Shown here piece after piece: positions 27,193-35,494 of a stretch of 64,000 nt of DNA; the stretch's first letter is position 1; each line of letters begins with the position of its first letter. The notes under the pieces are model-generated. The model saw only the letters and a list, made by a program, of their open reading frames with translations, did no database searches and was not told where the DNA came from. This DNA is from Geothrix fuzhouensis (lineage in GTDB: Bacteria; Acidobacteriota; Holophagae; Holophagales; Holophagaceae): positions 620,001 through 684,000 of the forward strand of contig NZ_JANHMQ010000001.1 in the NCBI RefSeq assembly GCF_024609325.1, read 5' to 3'. A program made the position numbers and the translations under genes.

Positions 27193-29121
27193 ATGCCTTT
27201 GTCCGACCCCAGGCTGGATGAACTCCTGAGCGACGGCACGCTGAGGCTGGAATTCCTGTTGCGCTGGCTGTTGGAAGCCTCGCCCGTCGATACCGTGGAC
27301 GGCGAGGCCCGGCGTACGACCCGGCTCCGCCGCCTCCACGCGGCCCTGACCTTCCGGGGGCTTATCGGCCCCCTGTCAGAGGCTTGGAACCATGCGTCGG
27401 CCATCCGCCTGCTGGCGGAGACGGGCCTGCCAGACCGCACAACCTTGATGGGCGAAGGCTTCCTGCGCATCGTGGACCGAATCATTCCCCGCCTGGATCC
27501 CGAAGGGGACCTCTATGCTTTGTTGGATCGGCTGGATCTGAATGAAGCCGATGCAGCCTGGATAGAGAGCCTGCCGGCGGACCTGCGGATCCTCTGGGGA
27601 TCCCTGTTGGCGCCACCCAAGGAGATCTGGGCCTATGCCGCCCGCCTGCTAGCCCACCGGGCCGCCGCCGTGGGCCTATCCAGGGATCTGTTGGCCCTGG
27701 ATCCTGAGGGCAGCGATGTGGATTCTCCCTTCTTCCACCTCACCCGGGTCGTGCATGACGCCGGGGAGCACCCCGAGGATGTCGAGGCCCGAGCGGCCTG
27801 GGAGACCTGTTGGACCGCCTGCGTCACGACTCTGGCTCAGGCCCATGCCCGCCTCAATGATCGTGGCGTGTCCACGGATCTGGTGTTCCGGCTCGAATTG
27901 CTGGAGGCCCAGCTGACACGCATCGGCCAGCTCCTGGACTTCGCCACGGGGCTGGGCGACGGCACCGCCCTCGCCGCCGAGCTGGTGCGGGGCAGCGCCG
28001 CGCAGCATGGGTTGTTGACCTTGCTGCGCACCACGGTCAAGCGCCTGGCCCGCAAGGTGGTGGAGCACACTGGCGAGACGGGGGAGCACTACATCGCCCG
28101 GGACCGGGCCGAGTGGTGGGCCATGTGCAAGTCTGCCGCGGGCGGTGGTCTCCTCACAGCTGGCACGGCCCTTTTCAAGGTCAGCCTCGCCGCCCTGCCC
28201 CTGGCTCCCCTCCTCCTGGGTGCCGCCCTTACTTCCAACTACGCAGTCAGCTTCTGCACCATGCAGTTGCTGGGCTTCACGCTGGCGTCCAAGCAGCCCG
28301 CCATGACGGCCGCCGCCCTGGCGCGGACCCTGGAAGAGGATGACGGCCAGGCGCGGGAAATCGAACTGGTGGCGGCCATCACGCGTACCCAGGTCATTGC
28401 CACCCTGGGCAATGTGTTGGTCACCATGCCCGTGGCGGCGGGGCTCGTGGCCGGCTGGGTCTGGCTGAGGGGTCACGTCCCCCTGGACCACGAGGCGGCT
28501 CTGCACGGCCTCCAGGGCACCCACCCCTTCCATGGTTGGACCTTGGTTTTCGCTGCCCTCACGGGCGTGCTGCTCTGGCTCTCCAGTCTGGCCGCGGGCT
28601 GGACCGCCAATTGGAGCGCCTACCGCTGCCTGCCCGAGGCCTTGGCCCAGAACCACCGCCTGCGCTCCTGGTTCGGTGCCAGCGGCGCCGAGGCCCTAGG
28701 TCGGTTCGCGCAGCGGCACCTGGCGGGCTTCGCGGGCTACACGGCCCTGGGCGCCCTGCTCGTCTTCGTGCCCATGGCCTTCGCCTTCGCGGGCATCCAC
28801 GCGGAAGTGCGCCACGTCACCCTCCAGGCGGCCTCGCTGGCCTTGGGCGCCGCCACGCTCTGGTTCGAGGGCACCCTGGCCTGGAAGGAGGTCCTCTGGG
28901 GCCTGTTCGGCATCGGCCTCATCGGCGTTCTGAATTTCACGGTGTCCTTCGCCTTGGCCCTCTGGACGGCCCTGCGGGCCCGGGATCTCAGCGGCCGGGC
29001 CCGCCGCCGCCTCTGGCTGGAGATCCTCAAAGCCTTCAACCGGAATCCCGGTCGCTTCCTCCTCCCGCCACGCCGAGGTGCTACCCTCGACAGCCGTGTC
29101 CCAGGAGACTCCCATGCGTAG
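27193..29121 (+). CDS. Gcr-family ('site-specific recombinase') integral membrane protein
   Basis: 642 residues from the ATG at 27193. It resembles the PF10136 family named after the gonococcal gcr gene. The N-terminal half (about 1-310) is helical and soluble. The C-terminal half has about six membrane segments, with the family-like stretch TSNYAVSFCTMQLLGFTLASKQPAMTA. The protein has none of the catalytic residues of tyrosine or serine recombinases, so the historical 'recombinase' name is doubtful; membrane function is more likely. It overlaps the next gene by 8 bp. Confidence 0.8.
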   Translation: MPLSDPRLDELLSDGTLRLEFLLRWLLEASPVDTVDGEARRTTRLRRLHAALTFRGLIGPLSEAWNHASAIRLLAETGLPDRTTLMGEGFLRIVDRIIPRLDPEGDLYALLDRLDLNEADAAWIESLPADLRILWGSLLAPPKEIWAYAARLLAHRAAAVGLSRDLLALDPEGSDVDSPFFHLTRVVHDAGEHPEDVEARAAWETCWTACVTTLAQAHARLNDRGVSTDLVFRLELLEAQLTRIGQLLDFATGLGDGTALAAELVRGSAAQHGLLTLLRTTVKRLARKVVEHTGETGEHYIARDRAEWWAMCKSAAGGGLLTAGTALFKVSLAALPLAPLLLGAALTSNYAVSFCTMQLLGFTLASKQPAMTAAALARTLEEDDGQAREIELVAAITRTQVIATLGNVLVTMPVAAGLVAGWVWLRGHVPLDHEAALHGLQGTHPFHGWTLVFAALTGVLLWLSSLAAGWTANWSAYRCLPEALAQNHRLRSWFGASGAEALGRFAQRHLAGFAGYTALGALLVFVPMAFAFAGIHAEVRHVTLQAASLALGAATLWFEGTLAWKEVLWGLFGIGLIGVLNFTVSFALALWTALRARDLSGRARRRLWLEILKAFNRNPGRFLLPPRRGATLDSRVPGDSHA

Positions 29122-29995
29122 AGTGCTTCTCCCTGCCCTGCTCGCCGGATCAGTGGCCCTTCCGTTCGCGGCCCCCCTGCGCGCCGAAAGCAAGCCCGCC
29201 CCCGTCCGCCTGACTCCCTTGCGCCTGAGCCCGTCCTGTACGGTGTCGCAGGAGATCGGCATCAGCAAGATCGACCTTGCCTTCTCCCGGCCCGCCGTGA
29301 GAGGCCGCAAGATCTGGGGTGACCTTGTGCCCTTCGGCCAGGTCTGGCGAACCGGTGCCAACAGCGCGACCACTATCACCTTCAGTCACCCTGCCAAGGT
29401 GGCGGGCAGGGACGTACCCGCGGGTACCTATGGCTTCTTCGCCATCCCCGGTGAGAAGACCTGGACCCTCATCCTGAACAAGAAAGCCAAGCAGTGGGGG
29501 GCCTACGAGTACAAGACTGCGGAAGACCTGCTGCGCTGGGAGGCCACGCCTCAGACCGGGCCCTTCCAGGAATACCTGGACTACCGGGTGATTCCCATCG
29601 ATAACGCCCACGCCACCGTGGAACTGGGCTGGGAGAACCTGCGTGTGAGCTTCCCCGTGGTCTTCGACACCAAGGCCATCTACTGGGCCCACCTCGAAGA
29701 CACCATCAAGAAGGCGCCGGACAACGACTGGGTGCCCTGGTACCAGGCCGCCAAATACTGCCAGGAGCAGGCCATCGAACCGCAGAAGGCCCTCGCCTGG
29801 ATCCAGAAGAGCCTGAAGATCAGTGAGACCTACTCCAACCATGAAGTGGCCGCCCGCATCGACAAGGACGCCAAGCGCATGCCCGAAGCCGTCGCCCATC
29901 TCCAAAAAGCCATCGACCTCTCCAAAGGCAAGACCCCGAAGGAATACACGGAAAACCTGGAGAAGGAGATGGTGGCCTGGAAGGCTGGGAAGTAG
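29114..29995 (+). CDS. DUF2911 exported protein with C-terminal helical (TPR-like) region
   Basis: 293 residues from the ATG at 29114, with CAGGAGA upstream. A signal peptide ends near LRAES (about residue 26). The DUF2911 domain follows: LSPSCTVSQEIGISKIDLAFSRPAVRGRKIWG, then WRTGANSATTITFS and GTYGFFAIPGEKTWTLILNK. The last 100 residues are helical, with YQAAKYCQEQAIEPQKALAWIQKSL, similar to TPR units. The biochemical role is not known. It is probably periplasmic. Confidence 0.85.
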   Translation: MRRVLLPALLAGSVALPFAAPLRAESKPAPVRLTPLRLSPSCTVSQEIGISKIDLAFSRPAVRGRKIWGDLVPFGQVWRTGANSATTITFSHPAKVAGRDVPAGTYGFFAIPGEKTWTLILNKKAKQWGAYEYKTAEDLLRWEATPQTGPFQEYLDYRVIPIDNAHATVELGWENLRVSFPVVFDTKAIYWAHLEDTIKKAPDNDWVPWYQAAKYCQEQAIEPQKALAWIQKSLKISETYSNHEVAARIDKDAKRMPEAVAHLQKAIDLSKGKTPKEYTENLEKEMVAWKAGK

Positions 29996-29998
29996 GGA

Positions 29999-30667
29999 TC
30001 AGACCCCCTTCTTCTCCGCTCCCCAGATGATCTTGTGTAGCTGCATCTGCACTCGCACGGGCAGGCCGTCGGCGACGACCTGCTCGGCGAGCCAGGCGGG
30101 GTCGAGGCGGCCCCAGACGGGGCTGAAGAGGACTTCCATGCGATCCCACACCTGCCGCTCGGCGCACCAGGTCTTGGCCCAGGCGTAGTCAGCCTGGTCG
30201 CAGAGCACGAACTTCAGCTCGTCCTGGCCGGAAACCATGTGATCGAGGTTGGTTTCCAGCCAACGATGGACCTCGCCGCTGCCAGGGGTCTTGCGGTCCA
30301 CGATCTTGATGACGTTGCGGGGCACGGGCGCCAAGTCGTGACTGCCTGCGGTCTCCAGCGCGACTTCGTAGCCCAGATCCAGCAAGGCTCGAAGCAAGTC
30401 CGGCGCCTGAGGATGCGCCAGTGGCTCACCGCCGGTCAGCTCAACGAATGGAGCATTGGGGCCCTTCCGCGGTGGGCCGAGGCGCTGTTTCACCTCCTCC
30501 AGCAGGTCCTCCAGCTCCCGCATGGCACCGTCATAGAAGGCGTACTCGGTATCGCAGTAGACGCAGCGCAGCGGACAGCCCGTGAGGCGGATGAACAGGC
30601 AGGGCCGGCCGATGCGGGCGCCTTCGCCCTGGATCGAATGGAACACCTCATTGATCTTGAATCGCAT
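29999..30667 (-). CDS. queE: 7-carboxy-7-deazaguanine synthase (QueE)
   Basis: 222 residues. QueE is a radical SAM enzyme that forms the 7-deazaguanine core of queuosine. It starts MRFKINEVFHSIQGEGARIGRP, the family signature, and carries the cluster motif Cys31-X3-Cys35-X2-Cys38. The motif LTGGEP, used for SAM binding, is near residue 80. Other queuosine genes are not in the window. It ends 4 bp from the convergent DUF2911 gene. Confidence 0.95.
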   Translation of the reverse strand: MRFKINEVFHSIQGEGARIGRPCLFIRLTGCPLRCVYCDTEYAFYDGAMRELEDLLEEVKQRLGPPRKGPNAPFVELTGGEPLAHPQAPDLLRALLDLGYEVALETAGSHDLAPVPRNVIKIVDRKTPGSGEVHRWLETNLDHMVSGQDELKFVLCDQADYAWAKTWCAERQVWDRMEVLFSPVWGRLDPAWLAEQVVADGLPVRVQMQLHKIIWGAEKKGV

Positions 30668-30689
30668 GGATGGTCACTTTTCTACAGCT

Positions 30690-30872
30690 AAGGATCACAG
30701 ACAAGGCAAAAGCGGAACACCGAGGACGCAGAACACCACAGAAGACACAGAGAAAACACTAACCCCAGAATCCGCGCCATCCGTGCCAACACCAGGATGA
30801 ATCGTGAGTCGTCCTCTGTGCTCTCTATTGCCTTCTTTGCTCTCTGTGTTCCTGCTTTTTTTTGCTCCTTGG
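30690..30872. repeat. Non-coding imperfect inverted-repeat element of CACAGAG-type
   Basis: Between queE and the SDR gene the base composition changes to A/C-rich on one side (30703-30765, with GAACACCGAGGACGCAGAAC and GACACAGAG) and T/G-rich on the other (30808-30872, with GTCCTCTGTGCTCTCT and CTCTCTGTGTTCCTGC). The right arm is an imperfect reverse complement of the left. Such CACAGAG/GAACAC arms are common in dispersed intergenic repeats of environmental bacteria. Small open frames here look non-coding. Confidence 0.65.
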
Positions 30873-30893
30873 CACTGGGGGTAGACCTGGGGA

Positions 30894-31628
30894 TCATCGG
30901 TCCACCCACCGTCGCCCGCCATCCAGGGTGAGGATATCGCCCGTCAGGAAGGGGCTGTCGGCGGCGTAGCGCACGGCACGGCAGAGATCGGCAGGTTCGC
31001 CATTTCGCTTCAGGAGCGTGCGATCCGCCAGGAAGGCGACATCGCTGCCTTCGGCGGGCAGCACGGCCCCCAGGGCGTGCCCAACCACCCGCACCGTGGG
31101 TGCCAGCAACTGGGCCAAGCCTGGTACCAACGTAGCCAGCCCGGCCTTGGCGGCGCTGTAAGGCAGGCGCATCAGCCAGGGGTGGTGGATGGACGTGTCC
31201 AGGAGAATCTGCAGGCAGGCACCATCCGCAAGGTGCGGAGCCAAAGCCTGGGCGCAGAGGAATGGGAAGCTGAGGTTCATGCGCCAGGTGATGTCGAGCG
31301 ACGCCGGCGTCCAGGTGCCGAGGGATTGTTCAGGGAAGGTCCCGGCAAGCAGCACAGCCCCGGAAATCTCCCAGCCGTCCGACTTCAATCCATCCAGATC
31401 TGCCATCATTCTGGAGCCCAGATCAGGGTTCTCTGCATTCCATACCAGCGTCCGGACTCTGACCGTGGCTGAAAGGCCTTCCACCCACTCCTCTCCGCCC
31501 CAAGGTTCCGAACTGGTCAACACCAGATCATGATCCCGGGCCAGATCCTCCGCCAAGGCGCGCCCCAGGCGCCGCCGCCCCCCCACCAGCACCCAGCAGG
31601 GCCTGTCGTTCCGCGAGATCCGCTCCAT
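30894..31628 (-). CDS. SDR-family oxidoreductase (FolM/pteridine-reductase-like)
   Basis: 244 residues. Rossmann-fold short-chain dehydrogenase with GGRRRLGRALA (about residues 16-26) as the nucleotide loop and YSAAK as the catalytic Tyr-X3-Lys. The C-terminal LTGDILTLDGGRRW is the usual SDR ending. The basic GRRRLG loop suggests NADPH, as in dihydropteridine or monapterin reductases, but the substrate is not clear. The usual NAG motif appears as LLAG. It is divergent from the phosphatase gene with only 25 bp between starts, so the promoters must overlap one or both genes. Confidence 0.85.
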   Translation of the reverse strand: MERISRNDRPCWVLVGGRRRLGRALAEDLARDHDLVLTSSEPWGGEEWVEGLSATVRVRTLVWNAENPDLGSRMMADLDGLKSDGWEISGAVLLAGTFPEQSLGTWTPASLDITWRMNLSFPFLCAQALAPHLADGACLQILLDTSIHHPWLMRLPYSAAKAGLATLVPGLAQLLAPTVRVVGHALGAVLPAEGSDVAFLADRTLLKRNGEPADLCRAVRYAADSPFLTGDILTLDGGRRWVDR

Positions 31629-31653
31629 CGGGGCATTCTTTCACAAAGGTCCC

Positions 31654-34209
31654 ATGAACCCCTACCTCAAACGCATCCGTTGGCGCCTGTTCTGGATCAG
31701 CTTCATCTGCCTGACCTTGGCGCTCGGCTCGTTCGCGATCAACCAATGGGTCTACGCGAAGTCGGATGACCAGTGCTCCTGGGTGCTGGAGAACGGCAAG
31801 ATCGTCATCCGGGAGATCCTGCCCGAGGGCGTGGCGGAGGAGGCGGGCCTGCTGGAGGGCGACGAGCTGGTGAAAATCCAGGGACGGGCCTTCGAACCCA
31901 CGATGGAGGGTACTGCGAAGGCCCAGCGGTTCATCAATGCCAAGACCGAAGGCTCGATCCTCATCTACACCGTCAAGCGTCAGGGGCGCCAGATCCTGCT
32001 GCCCCTGCGCCTGGTGAAGCCGCTGGACCTGGTGCAGCTCGCCCTGCTGCTGAACGGCATCCTGGCCTGGGCCGTCAGCCTGCTCGTGGTGGTTTCCGCA
32101 CCCGAGCGGAAATCCTCGAGGCACTTCTTCTACCTGGCTTCGATGACCCTCCTCATGTCTGGCGCGACCCAGTCGGGAAATGCGCCCGTGGCCATGACCC
32201 TGACGGTCTTCCTGATGGCCGGCGCAGCCGCGGCCCTGGTGCCGCCGCTTTGGATCCACTTCTTCCTGCGCTTCCCACACCCGTTTGAGCTGCGGAAGAA
32301 CAGCCGTTTCCTCCAAGCCATCTACGGCATATTCGCCTTGCTGGCCATCCTCGTGATTCTGAGAGGGGCCTGGGAGGTGATGTATTTCAGCACGCCCAAG
32401 CACTTGGTGGGTATGCCTCCAGACGGCACACTCAGGGCTCTGCACACTTTCGCCCAGTTCCTGCCGATCCCGTTCTGGGTCGGCTCGGCGCTTACGGGCC
32501 TCGGCTTCTTCGCCGTAGGGACCTTCCGTTCCCCGGAACGTCTCCGGAAAGCCCTGCTGCCTTCGCTGTTCGTGGCGGCCTTCCTCTGCCTCGACCTGCT
32601 GGCCTGGACGATCCTCCAGACCAAGTACAACAGCCTCCTGTTCCGCCGACAGACCTTCATCTTCATGCTCCCGGCACCGCTGCTCCCGCTGAGCTTCGCG
32701 TACGCCATCTTCCGCCATGGCCTCTTCGAGGTGCGGAGGGCGCTGGTGCGGTGGGTGAGCTACATGGCCATCCTGGCGCTCACCGTGGCAGGTTACCTGG
32801 GAGGCCTGGCCTGGGGTTTCTCGCATCTCTCCTCCATCCCCCCCGGTTGGGCCGGGGCCCTCATCGGCCTGCTGGCGCTGCCCCTGGGCTGGACCCTGCG
32901 CCTCCTGCTGAAGGGCATCCGCCGCCGCTTCCGGCGGGACTTCGCCAGCACGCGCGAGATCGCCCTCAGCTCCGTGCGCGAACCCCGTAAACGCTTCAGC
33001 GAAGAGGCCCTGCTCAAGTCCCTGCGCCACGCCCTGGGTGAAGCCTTCCGACCCCAGCTCCTGGAGGTGCTGCCCATCGAGGCGCGCCACATTCTCCTGC
33101 CCGCCGCTGAAACCACGGATCGGGAGGACCGGCGCGTGCACTTCCCGCCCCAGCCCCTGCGCCTTCCCCCGAGCCTGCTCCGCCTTGCCCGGGAGAACCG
33201 CGAGCTGGTGCTGGGTCTGGGCAGCGAGGAGGCCGACTGGATCCGGGAGCAAGGAGAAGGCCTCCGCGCTCATGTGGATGCCCTGGAGGCTCAGCTGCTT
33301 CTGCTCATTCTGGCCGGGGATCACCCCCATAGCGCCGTCCTCCTGGGTGGGAAATACGCCGAATTGAACTACGGCCGCGAAGACCGCGAACTGCTGCGCG
33401 AGGTGGCCCTGGCAGCCGGGCAAGTCCTGGAAACGGCCATGATGCACCAGCGCCTCTTGGCCCAGGAGCGGCTGAGCCAGGAACTGGAGACCGCCCGGCG
33501 CATCCAGGAAGGGCTCATCACCTCACACCTGCCGCCCATTCCGGGCTTCCAGGTGGCCCTGCGCCTGGAACCCGCCCAGGAGACGGGCGGTGATTTGCTC
33601 TTCGTCAAGCGGCGCCCCAGCGGCAACTGGCTGGCGGCCGTAGGCGATGTCTGCGGCAAAGGCCTCGCTGCGGCCCTCTACATGGCTCAGGCCACGGCTC
33701 TGCTGGAACAGGCGGCCCAACGGGAAGATCAGAGCCTCGAGGAGATGCTAGGCTGCCTCGATCACACCCTCCGCCAATTGCTGGGACAGCGGGGCTTCCT
33801 CACCCTTGTCCTCCTGGAGTGGAATGAACAGGGTCACTACCGTCTGGCTCGCGCCGGGCATCCCGGTGCCCTGATGCTTCAGGGGGTTGCGGAGGATTGC
33901 TCCGCTGAGATGACACCCCATGGCCGCGGGCTGGGCCTGCGCCCGGCGGGCCCCGGTGATTGGCAGGTGATCGAAGGGGTGCTGCCCCCAAAAGGCTGGA
34001 TGGTGCTCTACAGCGACGGCCTGTCCGAGGCCATGAACCACGAGGGAGAGCTCTATGGCGTGGCCCGCCTCTGCAACCAGCTCCGTCGGCTCTGGGGCAC
34101 GGGTAGCCCCCGGGCGGCCTGCGAGGCGGTCTTCCGGGATGTAGCGGCATTCGATACCCAGAACCGGGATGACCGGACTCTGTTTATCCTGGGAAGGGAG
34201 CATTCATGA
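31654..34209 (+). CDS. Membrane PDZ/SpoIIE-type PP2C serine phosphatase
   Basis: 851 residues. One N-terminal membrane helix (about 11-32) leads to a PDZ domain (about 45-125, with EAGLLEGDELVKIQGR). Then come about seven membrane segments (about 130-430), a soluble linker possibly of GAF type (about 450-610), a coiled linker with LETARRIQEGLI, and a C-terminal SpoIIE/RsbU phosphatase (about 620-850). The metal-binding motifs are present: ETGGD, GDVCGKG, RAGHPG and YSDGLSEA. Such proteins usually dephosphorylate anti-anti-sigma factors; none is encoded nearby. The next two genes are translationally coupled to it. Confidence 0.9.
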   Translation: MNPYLKRIRWRLFWISFICLTLALGSFAINQWVYAKSDDQCSWVLENGKIVIREILPEGVAEEAGLLEGDELVKIQGRAFEPTMEGTAKAQRFINAKTEGSILIYTVKRQGRQILLPLRLVKPLDLVQLALLLNGILAWAVSLLVVVSAPERKSSRHFFYLASMTLLMSGATQSGNAPVAMTLTVFLMAGAAAALVPPLWIHFFLRFPHPFELRKNSRFLQAIYGIFALLAILVILRGAWEVMYFSTPKHLVGMPPDGTLRALHTFAQFLPIPFWVGSALTGLGFFAVGTFRSPERLRKALLPSLFVAAFLCLDLLAWTILQTKYNSLLFRRQTFIFMLPAPLLPLSFAYAIFRHGLFEVRRALVRWVSYMAILALTVAGYLGGLAWGFSHLSSIPPGWAGALIGLLALPLGWTLRLLLKGIRRRFRRDFASTREIALSSVREPRKRFSEEALLKSLRHALGEAFRPQLLEVLPIEARHILLPAAETTDREDRRVHFPPQPLRLPPSLLRLARENRELVLGLGSEEADWIREQGEGLRAHVDALEAQLLLLILAGDHPHSAVLLGGKYAELNYGREDRELLREVALAAGQVLETAMMHQRLLAQERLSQELETARRIQEGLITSHLPPIPGFQVALRLEPAQETGGDLLFVKRRPSGNWLAAVGDVCGKGLAAALYMAQATALLEQAAQREDQSLEEMLGCLDHTLRQLLGQRGFLTLVLLEWNEQGHYRLARAGHPGALMLQGVAEDCSAEMTPHGRGLGLRPAGPGDWQVIEGVLPPKGWMVLYSDGLSEAMNHEGELYGVARLCNQLRRLWGTGSPRAACEAVFRDVAAFDTQNRDDRTLFILGREHS

Positions 34210-34697
34210 CCCGCAGCCCACTTCGATGGACCATCCCCTCTCTCCTGGTACTCCAGCTGCTCATGCTCTGGCTGCAGGGGGCCCAGCTGCACCGCCAGAA
34301 CCAGGTCCTTCAGGGCCTGCGTGAAGACATCCAGGCCCTCACAGAATCATTGGACAACAGTCAGGGTCCGGTTTCCGACAGTGACGACACCGAGGCGGTG
34401 CCCGCGAGCACCCCCCCCAAACTCCAGCCCCATGCGCACGTCGCGGTGCTCGGCATCCAGGAAGAGCAGGATGCGGCCGTCAAGGATTTGCAGGCCTCCC
34501 GTGAATCGGCCCAGAAGGCCGTGAAGGACGCCCGGGAAACCCAGTCCAAGATCTCCATCGAGGAGAACGCCAGGAAAGCGGAGGAAACCCGAAAGGTTCA
34601 AGCTGCCACAAGCTCCTGGACAAACTGGGCCTGGGCCGCCACGGGCCTGGTGGCGCTGGCCTTGGTGGCCCGCTCGTGGATTCGCCGGCGGGGTTGA
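34206..34697 (+). CDS. Uncharacterised coiled-coil protein with membrane segments at both ends
   Basis: 163 residues; the ATG overlaps the phosphatase stop (ATGA). A membrane segment near residues 9-25, a coiled-coil-like middle (NQVLQGLREDIQALTESLD, then ESAQKAVKDARETQSKISIEENARKAEETRK) and a second membrane segment near 137-155 ending WIRRRG. Both termini are thus probably anchored, with the helical middle on one side of the membrane. Its position between the phosphatase and a SirB1-like gene suggests shared work, but no function is known. Confidence 0.75.
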   Translation: MTRSPLRWTIPSLLVLQLLMLWLQGAQLHRQNQVLQGLREDIQALTESLDNSQGPVSDSDDTEAVPASTPPKLQPHAHVAVLGIQEEQDAAVKDLQASRESAQKAVKDARETQSKISIEENARKAEETRKVQAATSSWTNWAWAATGLVALALVARSWIRRRG

Positions 34698-35494
34698 TGT
34701 CCCTCCTGGAATACCTCCGCCTGGATCCGCACTGCCGGAACCTGGCCGAAGGCGCCATCCATGCGGTCGCCCCGGCCCTGGAAGACCCCGACCCGGCCCC
34801 CGTGATCATGCAACTGAATGAATGGGCCTTCGTCCTCGCTGGGCGCATGCCTCTGCCCTGGGACACCCACAAGGCCCTGGAGGCACTCAACCATCTGCTC
34901 TTCACCGAGCTTGGGTTCGAAGGCGACCGGGAGACCTACGATGATCCCCTGAACGCCTTGCTCCCGGCAGTGATGGCAAGGCGCAAGGGCCTGCCCATCG
35001 CCCTCTCCATCCTCTGGATCGATCTGGCCCGGCGACTGGGCTTTGACGCCGTGGGCGTAGGGTTGCCAGGACACTTCATCACTGCCCTGCGCGCCGGATC
35101 ATCCCTGCTCTGCTTTGACCCCTTCAATGGCGGGCGGGTCGTGGGCGAGGAAGGCGGAGCCGCTCTGGTGAAGGCCGCCAGTGCCGGTCGGATTACCTTC
35201 CACCGGGACATGCTTCGGCCCGCCACGGATCGCCAGATCCTCATCCGTCTCGTGCGCAACCTGCACCTGCGCTTTATGAATGCCGAGGACTGGGAGGAGG
35301 CGCTTTGGACGGCCACCCACCTTATCCTGCTGGATCCAGAGGATTCCCGGTCCCACAAGGAGCGTGCTTTCGTTCACCTCCAGCGGGAGGAACCCGGACC
35401 GGCTCTGCGCGACCTCCGCGAAGCCCTGCGCCTCAGCGTCGATCCCGACCCCGAGATCCAGGCGTGGCTCCAGCAGCTGGAGGCCTCGAGCTAG
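34697..35494 (+). CDS. SirB1/transglutaminase-like protein with C-terminal TPR-like tail
   Basis: 265 residues from the ATG overlapping the previous stop (TGATG). It matches the SirB1 family (PF13369-like): PLNALLPAVMARRKGLPIALSILWIDLARRLGF, then GVGLPGHFITAL, then a C-terminal TPR-like DWEEALWTATHLILLDPEDSRSHKERA. The transglutaminase cysteine is not evident (the equivalent position reads PIALS), as is normal in this family. Its role is not known. Its stop overlaps the convergent PYP-like gene by CTAG. Confidence 0.85.
   Translation: MSLLEYLRLDPHCRNLAEGAIHAVAPALEDPDPAPVIMQLNEWAFVLAGRMPLPWDTHKALEALNHLLFTELGFEGDRETYDDPLNALLPAVMARRKGLPIALSILWIDLARRLGFDAVGVGLPGHFITALRAGSSLLCFDPFNGGRVVGEEGGAALVKAASAGRITFHRDMLRPATDRQILIRLVRNLHLRFMNAEDWEEALWTATHLILLDPEDSRSHKERAFVHLQREEPGPALRDLREALRLSVDPDPEIQAWLQQLEASS

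Noticed and set aside
30688-30922. Small minus-strand frames of 73-75 residues between queE and the SDR gene
   Set aside because: They lie in the inverted-repeat element, with low-complexity composition and no start signal.
31528-33447. 639-residue open frame on the minus strand over the PDZ/SpoIIE gene
   Set aside because: Antisense to a well-supported phosphatase; composition is Gln/Gly/Glu-rich shadow with no motif.
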